Positions 25,404-36,291 of a DNA stretch of 64,000 nt are shown in pieces. The notes beneath the pieces were generated by a model that was given only the letters and a program-made list of their open reading frames with translations, ran no database searches and was not told where the DNA came from. The stretch's first letter is position 1; every line of letters starts with the position of its first letter. The position numbers and the translations under genes were made by a program. Origin of the DNA: Paraconiothyrium sp. Pb-2020 (taxonomy: Eukaryota; Ascomycota; Dothideomycetes; Pleosporales; Didymosphaeriaceae); assembly GCA_022419385.1 (NCBI GenBank), contig JAJUBI010000001.1, forward strand, positions 62,001 through 126,000, read 5' to 3'.

Positions 25404-26761
25404 ATGACTTACTTAACTCGCAAAGGTCAACTGATCATTGGCGTCATGTGGGCAGAGACCATAATAGCTCTGGTGTTTGTAGTTCTCCGAATCTACACGA
25501 GAGCTCGGATTGTACGGAACGTAGGTTGGGATGACCATCTTATCTCTATCTCGATGGTGTGTGACTTCCTTCCCATCTTCTCGACTAACGTGATACATCA
25601 GAGCTGACCAGCTGCTTCTAGGTTCTCTTGTTCGGATACGCAATCGCGTGCACTGGTGCGGCGTTGAACGGTATGGGCGACCACGCAAGCAACCTAGGGC
25701 TCGTACAAACGGTGAAAGCTGTCAAATGGGAAATTGCTGGTCAGACACTCAATATCGCGGCAATAGCTACAAGCAAAAATTCTGTCGCCGTGTTCTTGAT
25801 ACGCATTGTCAACCGCAAATTCCACATATGGGTGCTGTGGTTCAGTATCTTCAGCACAACCTTTGTGTGCGCTTCTTGCATCATCTTCATGTTCGTCCAA
25901 TGCACACCTTTGGAGTCGATATTCAATCCCACCCTACCCCATACGTGCTACCTAAACTTTACTGCCAATGCGATCTTTTCAGGGAGTAAGTTTGGTACCG
26001 CTGCCTCGTTGAAAATTACTAAACTATGCCAGGCTATACTGCAGCGGTGGACTTTGCATTAGCCATCTTCCCGTGGTTCATTCTATGGCAGCTCAACATG
26101 AAGCGGAAAGAGCGTCTTACCATTGCCTTTGGTCTTTCACTCGGCATCTTGTAAGTTCACGAAGATTTTAGCTTTGGTGGTGATTTGCGGTATTGACTAC
26201 TTGATAATCAGCGCTGGTATTTGTGGCGTTATTCGCGCCGTCGAGCTCCAAGGAATTTCAGGCAAGGCAGACTATCCATGTGAGTTATCTTCATGGCTCT
26301 GATACTCGCTGTCGCCTAGTGGACATGTGGCGAGACCTATTCCCACTGTACTAATGTTGCAACTAGACTTAACCGTTCCACTTATCCTCTGGGGCTCTAC
26401 TGAACTTCTCGTCTGTATTGTCTGCGCTAGTATCCCCGGCCTTCGCCCGCTTTACAAACAAATCCGTGGCGGCAATAGTTCCTCAGCCCCATACGAGCTT
26501 GGAGACGCACCCTCCCAACAGTTAGGCACCAGCACCAAAGTCGATACAAACCAGAGTCAGCTTAAGCACGCGGTCAAAGGTCGTCTTCGCAGCGCCTACG
26601 ATCCCCACTCTAGTGAGACCTCGACGAGGACGCTCACTGGCGCTGCGCATGAGAACCACAGCGACGAAAATTTCATATTGAACGAAGCGGTGGGACGATC
26701 GGACCTAAACTTTGGCAATGGCATTCACAAGAAGACAGAGGTAGAGGTCACTTACAAGTAG
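25404..26761 (+). CDS. Seven-helix fungal rhodopsin-domain integral membrane protein
   Basis: Five exons (25404-25556, 25622-25985, 26033-26150, 26212-26279, 26367-26761) join in phase to give 365 residues. The N-terminal 270 residues are strongly hydrophobic, with about seven segments (for example IIGVMWAETIIALVFVVLRI and VLWFSIFSTTFVCASCIIF). Early motifs RIYTRARIVRNVGWDDHLI and the later LTVPLILWGSTELLVCIV with SIPGLRPLYK are standard for this fungal family, which includes Pth11-like receptors. No CFEM domain precedes it. The C-terminal tail (about 95 residues) is polar and probably cytosolic. Family members are mostly uncharacterised; a sensing role is possible but not shown. Cysteines in the extracellular loops fit a conserved disulfide. 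Confidence 0.88.
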
Positions 26762-27379
26762 CCCATAATATCGCCGTAGCACCCTTTATGATAATAACTC
26801 TTCTCTACAGCCACTCAACGTAATACGCCTGCATCATATCACACCCTCCTTCAATGAAGATGGAACTTAGAGCGGACCGAGTGACATTGGGACGCCATCT
26901 ATTCACGTATTGTGCTCCGACGCGCATTTGAGGGATTTTCGTGTCTAACGAGAATGTACTTGCCTCTGCTTCAATCCAAGTTCTCAGTTCTTCCGATGCG
27001 GCAATCGGGGTTGGCCTGCAAAATTGGAAAAGCAATTGTATTCATACTGTAATGAGTGGGGTCTATAACAGTTATTGAATAGAATCATTGAACCAGAAAG
27101 AGAGCTAGAGGGTAAGGACTGTCGAAAAGGAAGTATACACGTGCTCAGACAACCGCCATTCGCATTCCATGGACGCCCCAGGCAACCTTCGCCTGGGCCA
27201 TCTTTCCCGCCCACTTGGCCGTACAGTCCCCGTTCATGCAGCAGTAAGTCCGCTTCCGGTATCGAACATCGGCTTGCACCCTACTGTCCAGTAGTTGCCC
27301 TTAGCGGACTATGTCTTAAGTCTTTGCGCACGACCAGGCATAGGTAACCGAGAATACTCTTTGCTTCTCGCTTCTCATC
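26762..27379. other. Intergenic region
   Basis: No gene or repeat recognised; only short unconserved frames. Confidence 0.4.
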
Positions 27380-28487
27380 TCAAGAATACCCAATTGGCAG
27401 GTTGGCGAGAGTTTCGTCAGTCAAAAGCCCAAATTTGTGATAATTTCTAGTGAGGAAGTCCTCCACCAGGTCTGAGCTTCTGTCGCTGCTATAGCATTTG
27501 GCTAGCTCGGCGAAATGACTGTTCTCACTCGGCATGACATTGTCGATGTCTCCAGGTGCACAAACAATGACGCACGGAAGCTGTTCGTGCTGCACCTGGT
27601 CCAGCAAGTGCTGAATTAGCTGCCTGATCGGATTCACAGGCTTCAACATAATGAGTATCATCTGCGGAAGGCTTACGAGAGCGTCTGCGCGGCCAAGCTC
27701 TTGTAGCAACCACGACAACATTATCGTTCCGGTCTCGAACGGTGGTGCGACTTCGATGTCTAACATCACATTCCTATCGAGGTGTTGCGTACGCTCGAGC
27801 AGGGCCGATTTAAAACAGTCTTGATCGGGACCAGGGTCCGGGGTCATATGTGTGTGGTCCAAATATACTGTATGCGTTGCAAGGGGCTTCGCGTGCCCAA
27901 ATCAGGATTATATGGCGTGAGTAATCTGAAAGATGATCTCGATAGCGAAACGATACTGTCGATAGGCCACTTCCCGAAAAGATACTGAGGGATGGAAGTC
28001 CAACGACCATAAAGTCCCAAGATTATCGTCGCGTTGAAAAAGGGCATCTCTTTGAGCAGGCCATCTCTTTGAGCAGGCCATCAAGGCTATCCAGGAGATG
28101 GGTCTGCGGAAATGAAGATTCCTCCCAACCTTTTTCGCAGCGTTTCCACAATTCTAGGATCTCGTCGGACTTTAATTTTTGATTTTCAGGCAATTCGATC
28201 TTTGGCGAGACCGGCTCGTGGGATCTGACTATACGCTCGTCTTGGATCTTTTTCTGGAGCTCTTCTTGGAGCTCTTTTCGGTGAGCCTCATAGACCTTTC
28301 TTCGTTTAATTTTGCGTGCAGTTTTGGGAGCTTGTCTATGATATCGGTATAGCCATTTTATGTGGTCCTGGCTGTTTTGGAGCCCCATGTGAGTAAAGTT
28401 CCACCCTTTAAAGTTTTCGACTTTGAGGATAGGTCGCCCTCGTAGACGTTCCTTCAATTCCGATGACTGCATTGATTGTGCCGACAT
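27380..28487 (-). pseudogene. Hypothetical gene split by a 17-bp tandem duplication and a second frame change
   Basis: The minus strand starts with MSAQSMQSSELKERLRG at 28487 and stays open to 28079, rich in Lys, Glu and Arg (probable helices, KKIQDERIV). At 28045-28078 a 17-bp unit occurs twice in tandem. Because 17 is not a multiple of three, it shifts the frame: the original ends soon after at 28023, while the frame reading MPFFNATIILGLYGRW continues from 28047 to 27844. A second change near 27880 is needed to enter the last frame, open from 27862 to the stop at 27380 (HTHMTPDPGP to LANLPIGYS). The three parts read like one former protein of about 370 residues. I do not recognise the family. 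An intron could replace the second change. Confidence 0.55.
28045..28078. repeat. 17-bp tandem duplication
   Basis: CATCTCTTTGAGCAGGC occurs twice with no mismatch, followed by CATC of a third start. The two copies are identical, which suggests a recent event. It lies inside a reading frame and breaks it. Confidence 0.9.
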
Positions 28488-31037
28488 GGTCCTTGTATGT
28501 GGTGACTACGCTACTAGAGTAATGAGGGCTTTCAGAGTCCACTAATTGGTAAAAGGATATCGTGTAGAGTATCTCTCAGATCCTTTAGGAAGGGCGTTCT
28601 TTTGTACCAAATGCCGAGCCCTTCGACTAGCAGTGCTCTATTCAGTGGTCATAGAGTCACTCTGGCTTATCATGGTGACTTTCCTAGGAGCCATGGTGGA
28701 GTCACTGAAGCTTCTATGAGAGTTGCGCTTGGGCTTCGTGGTTAACGGCCAAGTGTGCCACGTGGGGTGAACGAAATATGGTGACTTCAGGTTAGATTGA
28801 CTAGAATCAAAGCTAAACCAGGCACTGTTACGCGCCACTATCGCAGTCCGATACTATCGTGAGATGTGCGTACCGGACACGTGCAATGCTACTACTGATT
28901 TTCCGTGCGTGACTCACGACCAAAAAACTGTAACACATTGCGCTTGCCCTGTCTTCAACCACGGGTAGAGCTGATATTGGGAAAAGCTCTCGATAATTTT
29001 CCAAAATTCATTGCCTGCATAGAGGAGGATTCATCGAGCTTTCGAACCGATAGTAAAGCCATAGAGAGTCCAAGGGTGCTTCTATACACGCCAAAGCTTC
29101 TCGCTGTTCGAGCAATGGCCCTTGCACTCGTAGAATTTCAGATATACTAGCGCCTGGACGTGCCCCCTCAACACTGTGTCAACACGCTCCGGATCTCTTT
29201 TTGGGCTCAAGGCGCTTCTAGTGCACTCTGCATAGAGCCCATCGAAGCGAGGATGGGCTCGAGAGTCATCTTCTTGGCCAACACTCCAACCGCGCTACTC
29301 CCCCTGGAACATATATGCATTACTCGAAAAACCAATCCCAGGGGTCTTAATCGCCCATAGCACGTTTGACCAGCTAGATCGGCAGCTCATTCATTGACAG
29401 TGGCTGATGATCTCTGGTTGCACCCGCAAGTTGACTGTGACACAGCAGCCCGAGCCGCTTTGACTGATACCTATAGGCGAATCGCACTGCTCGCACCACA
29501 ACATCACGACTCACTTCTACCCTTGGTTATGGCTCCTTTTAAGTCCAGTGTTGTTCTATACGCATAATTGATGGGTTTCACTCTTACTGACAACCTGAGT
29601 AGTGTAATGCACAGCCTACCACTCGATGCAATTGCGACTTCATAGATCCCGGCGTTGAACAACGCCTTGAGTCCCACCAACATCATCAGGGAAGTAGCAT
29701 AGGCGAGAGGGGGGTATTTCAAGGTCCAAAGATCCACAACTCTCCACGCCCCGCTCCCCTGTTCACTTCTACAATCACCTTACCATGCCTCTGCGTAACG
29801 TGGTACTGAGCCTGCTTCGCCAAATATAGTTGTAATGGCGTTTCACTGGCCTAGCGCTGTCATAGTGCAGGGACCTTGCCTATATTTCGTTACTTGCTCG
29901 TCAATCGTCGAAGGGCCCTTGTCCAATTCCAGAAGTAGTCATATAGAGCTAAGGACAGAACCACATCATCTCCGCTACCCTTTCCCGCGTCCACGGATCC
30001 AACAGATATGTGTAAGCAATGCAACATAGACTCTCCACAAGAATGACTGGAGTCATGGCAGTCTCGACATCGTCGTGGACATAGATACCGCACGCACCAT
30101 CTGGGGATGCGGGCGCGCAGGTATCATGGAGCGGTCCAACCCAGCTAGTGGCCGCCAAAACGCCGCCAAAACCCCACCATCACGACCAGACTACATTGTC
30201 AGTCACCAGGAAATGCACCAGCACTCGCGCCCCCAGATTGCGACAACCGGTCCATCAGGATACCTTGTCGAACAGTACCCGAGCTCCGTTCTCCAGCTGT
30301 TACATACGCAGTAGCACGCTAACAAGGTGCCAATATCAATGCCAACGCCAAGACCACTGAGAAACGCTCTCTCTGATATGAGCGAAGCCTGTGCAGAGGG
30401 GATTTACACACTCATATCCTAGTCTCAGCTGGTCGTTTTACTAGGCAGGTGTTTGTTGCCAAGTCTACTTCGCCCCCTACCACAATCAAATAAGGTTGGA
30501 TTGAAATCGGGTATGAAAACCGGAGAACATAGACTCAGAGCAAGCGTCCCAAGGAAGCACAATCCATAAAACCGTCTCTTCATCAAACGGTAATCATAGA
30601 CATGATTTGACATAGAATGAGGATAGATGCATTTGCATTGCGTGACCTCGCTAGCGACAGGAACATGTGTAAGGTGATGGGGCTATTGGAGCGACTTAGT
30701 CTGCGACTCGGCGTCGAAGAACGTCCGAAAACTCCGAAGAGCAGCTTCGATCCCAAGATTAGTGGTTTTGAACATCACGATATGAGCAGTGTTCAATGGA
30801 AAGATTTATGATAGAGTGTTGATTATCATATCTGCCAGCAGGCCAAGAAGGAATGTTAGTGACCCGTACGGCAAGGCAACCACTCTCTGGAATCACAACC
30901 AATATTAACAATGCGGTAAGGACTGTACTGTTTCGAGAAATCGAATATACCCTGATTGTATCCACTTGTCTGTCGCCCTTCTTTTTTCCTGCGCTGTTGC
31001 TGAAGCCGTAACGGTCGAGCTTTTAGCTTTGGGCGAC
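28488..31037. other. Long intergenic region
   Basis: About 2.5 kb without a convincing gene. All reading frames are short and of random composition. No tRNA, rRNA or transposon similarity could be seen by eye. Confidence 0.4.
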
Positions 31038-31522
31038 CTAGCAGTTACCAGGGTCGGCACTACGTATCCCATTAGCAATCCCCACACCGCTCCAGAACGC
31101 AAGCAGCTTACCGGAAACGCCAAAGACTAATCGTGGACTCGCCGCCACGTTGGCAGCCTTGAATCTCGTCGCGCAAACGGCCATAGCAATCGTCGGGTTT
31201 GAGATCAAATCCCTGTGCCTGATTCATGTTTTGGACCTGGAAATTAAGACGCATGCCGTAACGACTCGTGACACACATCGATTTGGTTTGCCCCGGTGCC
31301 CAGTGCCCCGTGAACATTCCACCGCTGTTGTAGCATGCCTTGAACCAGTGTTAGTCGCTGTTGAGTTGAAAGCACGAAGAAAGTACTCACATCTCGGACG
31401 AAGCCGATTGCTTCGCTCGCCAGCGGCCAAGTATCCCCAGTTGTGTAGCACGTAGCGTAAACGGGTTGAACGCCAGGGGAGAGTATGCCTGCAATGGCAG
31501 CGAGGGCAGCGGAGGTCTTCAT
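31038..31522 (-). CDS. Small cysteine-rich secreted protein, effector-like
   Basis: Exons 31391-31522, 31112-31338 and 31038-31059 give 126 residues. The first intron is GTGAGT...CAAG, the second GTAAGC...CGTAG. Residues 1-23 form a signal peptide (MKTSAALAAIAGILSPGVQPVYA). The mature part has exactly six cysteines (25, 46, 66, 95, 106, 126), enough for three disulfides. The 22-nt third exon adds RADPGNC, restoring a C-terminal Cys and the WRFRADPGNC ending; without it the protein would stop at WRFR with an odd number of Cys. Small, secreted and Cys-rich is the profile of fungal effectors or antimicrobial proteins. I do not recognise a named family; role is inferred only from this profile. 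Confidence 0.8.
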
Positions 31523-31622
31523 GTTGATTGCTATATTCGAGAGCGCAGATTCCAGTCGTTGAAAAGATGAGACAATCCGAATGAGCTGCTGTGCGTTGTC
31601 GAAGAGGCGGACCCGACGCTCA

Positions 31623-31629
31623 TTTTATA
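31623..31629 (-). promoter_or_regulatory. TATA box of the small secreted protein gene
   Basis: On the minus strand this reads TATAAAA, about 100 bp before the ATG at 31522, a plausible core-promoter position. Confidence 0.5.
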
Positions 31630-33054
31630 TTCGCACATCGTCCAAAGACAGACGATGCTAGCTTCATTTCGCAGTGGGTAACTCCATCTTGGCGCATTTA
31701 GCATTGCAAACCGAGTTCTAGTTGAGGCTAGCTTTCATCCTTCCAGTAGGACTGAGGATGAATCCAAGATCGGAGTTGAGAGGTCCGCAGGTGTGAATCA
31801 TCGGCTTATTGGGTAAGAAAACGCCTGGACTATTCGTGCCTCATTCATGCAGATGAAGCCAGTGACTCCTTCAATGAGGCGAATGAGCTATTGGTGGGTA
31901 GGTCCGTTGGTGAAGCCCTGAACTGTTAGTGCCGAATGCGTACGCAAACCCGTGCGAATTTGTGCGAAGTGCGAATAGATCAAACGTGAGACTCAAGCCT
32001 TGAAAAAAGACCTTGGCGCCGATGAATACATGGTACGCTCACAGCCCCGTAAGAAGATGAGCGGGATGTCCGTGACGCACTCGTGCCAGTCCGTTATGCT
32101 TTGATGAGCTGTAGCATTCTGTTGACCGCTATACAAAAGGCATATCGAGCGGTGGAAGTTCGACCGCTAGATCCCAGCATTACGTAACGCAGTAGATGTA
32201 GCGTTGTGTAGGTTGTGGGTCCTTGCACATTTCGTGCACAGACACATTTATCAGTGACCGAAATACAGTAGCGTAGTAATCTACAATAATCTCCAGATGC
32301 ATATGCTGTTCCTAATGGGTAATCTCCTCCCTCTTGGGGGGTTGTAGTTTGCCAGTCCACATTACAAAGCAATCGTTCTTGTGTGAGACTTTCAATCAAG
32401 CGTGTAAGCGTGCACACGCTAAACCAAGTTTACGGGCACGTGGAGAGTGTCGTTGTCAGCATTTCAGGCCCGAAGGACATACCCTTGAAACTGTGCCACT
32501 TCGAAGCGTTTCAAGAAGTTGTAGCCAGAGCTGGAGAGCCATTCTAAATTAGCAATCGGCAGCGTCCTCAACAACTGGCAATTCTCCAACTTGATTGTAG
32601 CGAGTCAACCGTTTCACCACATCTCTCGCGAATTTCTGAATGAAACCAGCCAATAACTTTGAATATGTACGTCCTCCTAACAGCATGTTGCAACGCAAGT
32701 CTTGTATACATCTGACCTCGAGGGTGACTTGGAGGATTCGTTTGGATGCTGTCATTACATACTGTGCCGCAGATATAATTGGGACCGGATATTCCCTCCT
32801 CACGTTCGCCGTCATGGGCCTGCCCAATCCCTTAAAGCGCTAGAAAGGGGCCCGCTGTAGTGAGCTTATGACTTGTCGACCAGTAATAACTCAATCCCGT
32901 GGCCAGACTTGTGCAGTCGAGCAACTCTATGCTCAGGTTCCGTATGAAGAGTCTGATCACAGTTATCCATTGAGTTAGCTGGGTTCATTCACTCAAGTAA
33001 TTTGATCTTGCACGCAAAATACTAGACAGATGTAGAGCCGATCGCCTTCCAGTT

Positions 33055-33122
33055 GTTGGCGGAAGGAGCTCCGCACCACCTGGCCGGTGCCACGCTAGAT
33101 CTATATAGGCAGCTCCGCCAAC
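33055..33122. repeat. Inverted repeat flanking a TATA-like sequence
   Basis: GTTGGCGGA (33055-33063) and TCCGCCAAC (33114-33122) are exact reverse complements about 50 bp apart, and CTATATAGG lies just before the second arm. A promoter operator or small hairpin is possible, but no gene starts clearly downstream. Confidence 0.45.
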
Positions 33123-33830
33123 CTAATTAATCCATCACTCTTACACTCAACTTCATGTTTCATACTGTTTTGGCCTACACTATACAACACCAGTAACTGC
33201 ACATGTGGCATAATTCTCTTAGTGCTTCCGTGATTCAAACGAGCAGCACAATCTCACCACAGAACATGATCCTAACGAAGTAGTTGCAAGGTTCAAAATG
33301 ATCTTCATTCCTTGGGTTCTCAATATGGTATCAAGATCCGTGTTCGTGGTTCTGAGTAATATATTTCTTGGCGTTGGGGCGTATTACCAACTATACACTA
33401 GCCTATAGCATCTCTCAATTCAACGCTACTGCCAGCCCGTCGATGAGGCACAGCAAAGGTCATTAGTTTTTGAAAGGCTTGGAATTCTGCATGGTTCTGC
33501 TGTGACCCAGGGACCCAGAATTGAGGCCATCAAGGCGTACGGTGCGTGCGTTACCCTTTGGCCAAGCCATTTCACTTGTGTCCCAGTGACACCATTTGGG
33601 ATAATGATGCTCCTCGGTATGAACACAAGTTTGGCAAGCAAAGAGAATAAACATGTCCTCGTTGCCAGGGCTCGATCAGAAGAAGCTGGGCGCCCGACGT
33701 AGTTAGAAGAACATCAGAGAGTCGGCTCGATCCTTATCCGCGCATTGTTCCTTCTTACGTTACAGAGACAGATCACTATGAACACGCAGAAGTTTTTCAG
33801 GTTGAATGGCTCGCTCAACAGAGGTCTTTG

Positions 33831-33935
33831 GGGGCGGATTCTTCGCACATTACTCTATGCCGAATCGCGGCCTCGCGCGCTACTCCACGCCGAATTGCGA
33901 CCTCGCGCGCTATACCACACCGAATCGCGGCCAAC
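33831..33935 (+). repeat. 30-bp tandem repeat, in frame as a decapeptide
   Basis: Units at 33861-33890 and 33891-33920 differ at five positions, with a partial third from 33921 and a degenerate unit from about 33831. The core is CGAATCGCGGCCTCGCGCGC. Since 30 is divisible by three, a small frame (33745-33990, 81 codons) reads LLYAESRPRA, LLHAELRPRA, LYHTESRPTI. Whether this frame is expressed is unknown. Confidence 0.75.
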
Positions 33936-33990
33936 TATAGATAATCAAGACATATTGCCTCGATCCTCTCCCCACATATGTCGAGCGTAA

Positions 33991-34585
33991 TGATGCTTTA
34001 TCAATAGGCCCGCATCCTGCGATTCAACTCTGCAGATGACGTTATGTTTGTTGTATTCGACGACGCACCTGTTACCACCAAACTCAAGGACCAAGTCCCT
34101 GGGCAGCTAGTGTATTATACATCCGCGTCGCACTTTAAGTAGGTGGGGCTAGAGTTGGGTCGTATCTGGAGATTGGCGCTCGTATGGCCACGATTTGCTT
34201 GATCACATCATCTTTGAAGGCACTATTGCGGAATCGTTTCTGAGTGCAATAAATCATTGCTAAAGTCTCACGTCTCGCTCGCCATGCCTTCAGATCGACC
34301 CTAAGGACGAACAGACCGTCTAGTATTGTTCATTGCAGAGCTATGCTACCGATACATGATCAGGATGTCCAGGTCCAGTCATTTCATCTCGATCTGTATC
34401 TCATTGCATCACCACTCCGAGCCGAGCTCCGGGCCTTGAATGGCTCTTCCCTGTCCAGACGGCGGCCCTCCATCCGTCTCGTCGACCTTGTAAATGAGCT
34501 TCACAGCTCTAACCTTTCTCTCGGCATGTTCCGCGATACTATTATCTGTAAGCATGGGGATTTGATACGTGCGCGTTCGTTTCGC
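33991..34585. other. Intergenic region
   Basis: No convincing gene; a chance frame of 88 codons at 34343-34609 overlaps the 3' end of the next gene on the other strand. Confidence 0.35.
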
Positions 34586-35691
34586 TTACCCTCCGGGAAT
34601 ACCAGCTAATCCACCTTTGCGCAGAGCAACTGGATGAGGCTTAATTTTGCCCTCGGCCAGAAGCTTCTGGCTCAGCTTCCAGAACATCACGCCGTATTCG
34701 AAATGTGGACGGATCTCAGGAAAATCGATGCCGAACTTGGTGAAAGCCTTACCGAAGGAGGTGTATGCAAGAATAGCAGTAGCGGAAACATTCTTCCTTG
34801 GCCAGGCATCCGTAGGCAAAAGCGTCACTACCTGAACTGGCTTCTGAGGTGTCTCGGGAAGCGCATCTGCGATGAGCTTGTAGCTCGACTCTGTTGATAC
34901 ACAGTCGAGAACGAAGTAGATTTCCCCATTGGTATACTCTTTGGTGAGACGTGAAAATTCTGGATCATGATAGTCGAACACGGCCTCGGCGCCCCTCGAC
35001 TTCACAAGTTCGAAGTTCTCAGGACTAGCAGTGGTGACGACTCTGCATCCAGACCTGCGAGCAGTGAGCGAGCCGCACACATAAAGTCACATCTCAGCTT
35101 ACAGCTTAGCATATTGGATGGCGAGTGTGCCGGTCGCAGAACTTCCGCCGTAGACTAGAAAGAATGGTCCGTCTTCGATCGGTTCCTCTCCTGGCAGAGG
35201 GAGCTTCATGGTCATGTATAGACTTTGGCCTATGGTAGTAATGCCAACACCCAATGTGGCTGTCTCCGAGAAGGACATGTTTTCTGGGATCCGCGCAAGG
35301 TGGCCATCGCGAATCAGAGCGTATTCAGCAAAGGCTCCGTCTTCTTCTGAGCTTTTGGAGGAGGTCAACAAACAAAGCCAAAGAGCACAGCAATGCACAG
35401 CAACGAATGGCTCTGGCTGGCACTCACCAAGTTAGCTCCGTGGCACACACCATAGACGTGGTCGCCTTTCTTCACGTCCGTTTTGCATTCTTCGCCAACT
35501 TCTTCGACGATACCGGAAAGGTCGCATCCAATGATGCCGCCTATGCGCCCAGCCCCTGCGGTATGATGCAAATCTGTGGGGTTGAGGGCCAGGGCGACAG
35601 TCTTGATTTTGACATAATCAGGGCGCATAGTCTGCTCTTTGATATCCGCAAGCGTAGGGACGCCATGTTCTTTGATGATGACAGTCTTCAT
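34586..35691 (-). CDS. Medium-chain reductase, enoyl-reductase-like (zinc-type alcohol dehydrogenase superfamily)
   Basis: Exon 1 (35428-35691) carries the GroES-like fold: MKTVIIKEHG, LNPTDLHHTAG, IIGCDLSGIVEEVG, KKGDHVYGVCHG. Exon 2 (to 35103) has GAFAEYA and the nucleotide-binding LVYGGSSATGTLAIQYAKL. Exon 3 (34586-35054) holds the rest of the Rossmann fold (VVTTASPENF, GAEAVFDY) and ends LAGIPGG. The protein is about 325 residues. The family covers trans-acting enoyl reductases of polyketide pathways (LovC, ToxD type) and related quinone reductases that use NADPH; catalytic zinc ligands are lacking, as usual in this branch. The exon 2-3 junction is clean, but no acceptor joins the GTGAGT donor of exon 1 in phase. 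A GTGTGT donor near 35440 would, with loss of about ten residues. Otherwise there is a one-base defect. No synthase lies nearby. Confidence 0.78.
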
Positions 35692-36290
35692 GATGGACGC
35701 GAGTTAGAGTCTGGTAGAAAGTGTGTGAAAATGCCTAGCAGAGCAGTTGCAGAGCAAGTCACAAATGGGACGACAAGTTGTGTTTGTTTCCAGGCTCGTA
35801 GATCTTGCGGGGTTTACTCTACGGCAACGGCACGTGTAGCTGTGCCTCTTTCTCATCTTGCAGGGGTACTATAGTGCTTACGATACATCCAGAATGATTA
35901 CTACTCGCGGAGTGTTGGACGTCACCCAGCCTGACCGATCTCACAATGATGATTTCCCTAGATGTTCGCCTCGAAGCGTGCCGCGTCGCCTACATGGTAT
36001 CATGCAAAGCGCAGAAAGGGTAGCTGAAACGGCTTGGGACATAGCACGATTGACTCAAAAACAAGGAACTCTCTTGCACGAGGCCTAAGAGCCGCAGGAG
36101 AGCGTCTTAAATATCACAAGAAGAGACGACATGGGGGATAACATACGTTAGGTCTAGACCGCAATGATGAAGATTCAAATGTTCGTGCGAAGCTTCGCCC
36201 AGACTCCAAAAACGAAATCAACATCATTACCGCCAGCTACACAGCTCTTTGATAACCGTGATTTCCATCTTATAAGTGACATCTCAAAAA
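35692..36290. other. Intergenic region
   Basis: Promoter side of the reductase gene. The part after about 36110 weakly resembles the tandem units that follow. No gene seen. Confidence 0.4.
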
Positions 36291-36291
36291 G

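Larger units (their letters stand above)
31523..33744. other. Long intergenic region
   Basis: About 2.2 kb without a gene I can support. It includes the promoter of the small secreted protein and, at 33055-33122, an inverted repeat around a TATA-like sequence. Short hydrophobic frames near 33298-33405 are too small to call. Confidence 0.4.
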
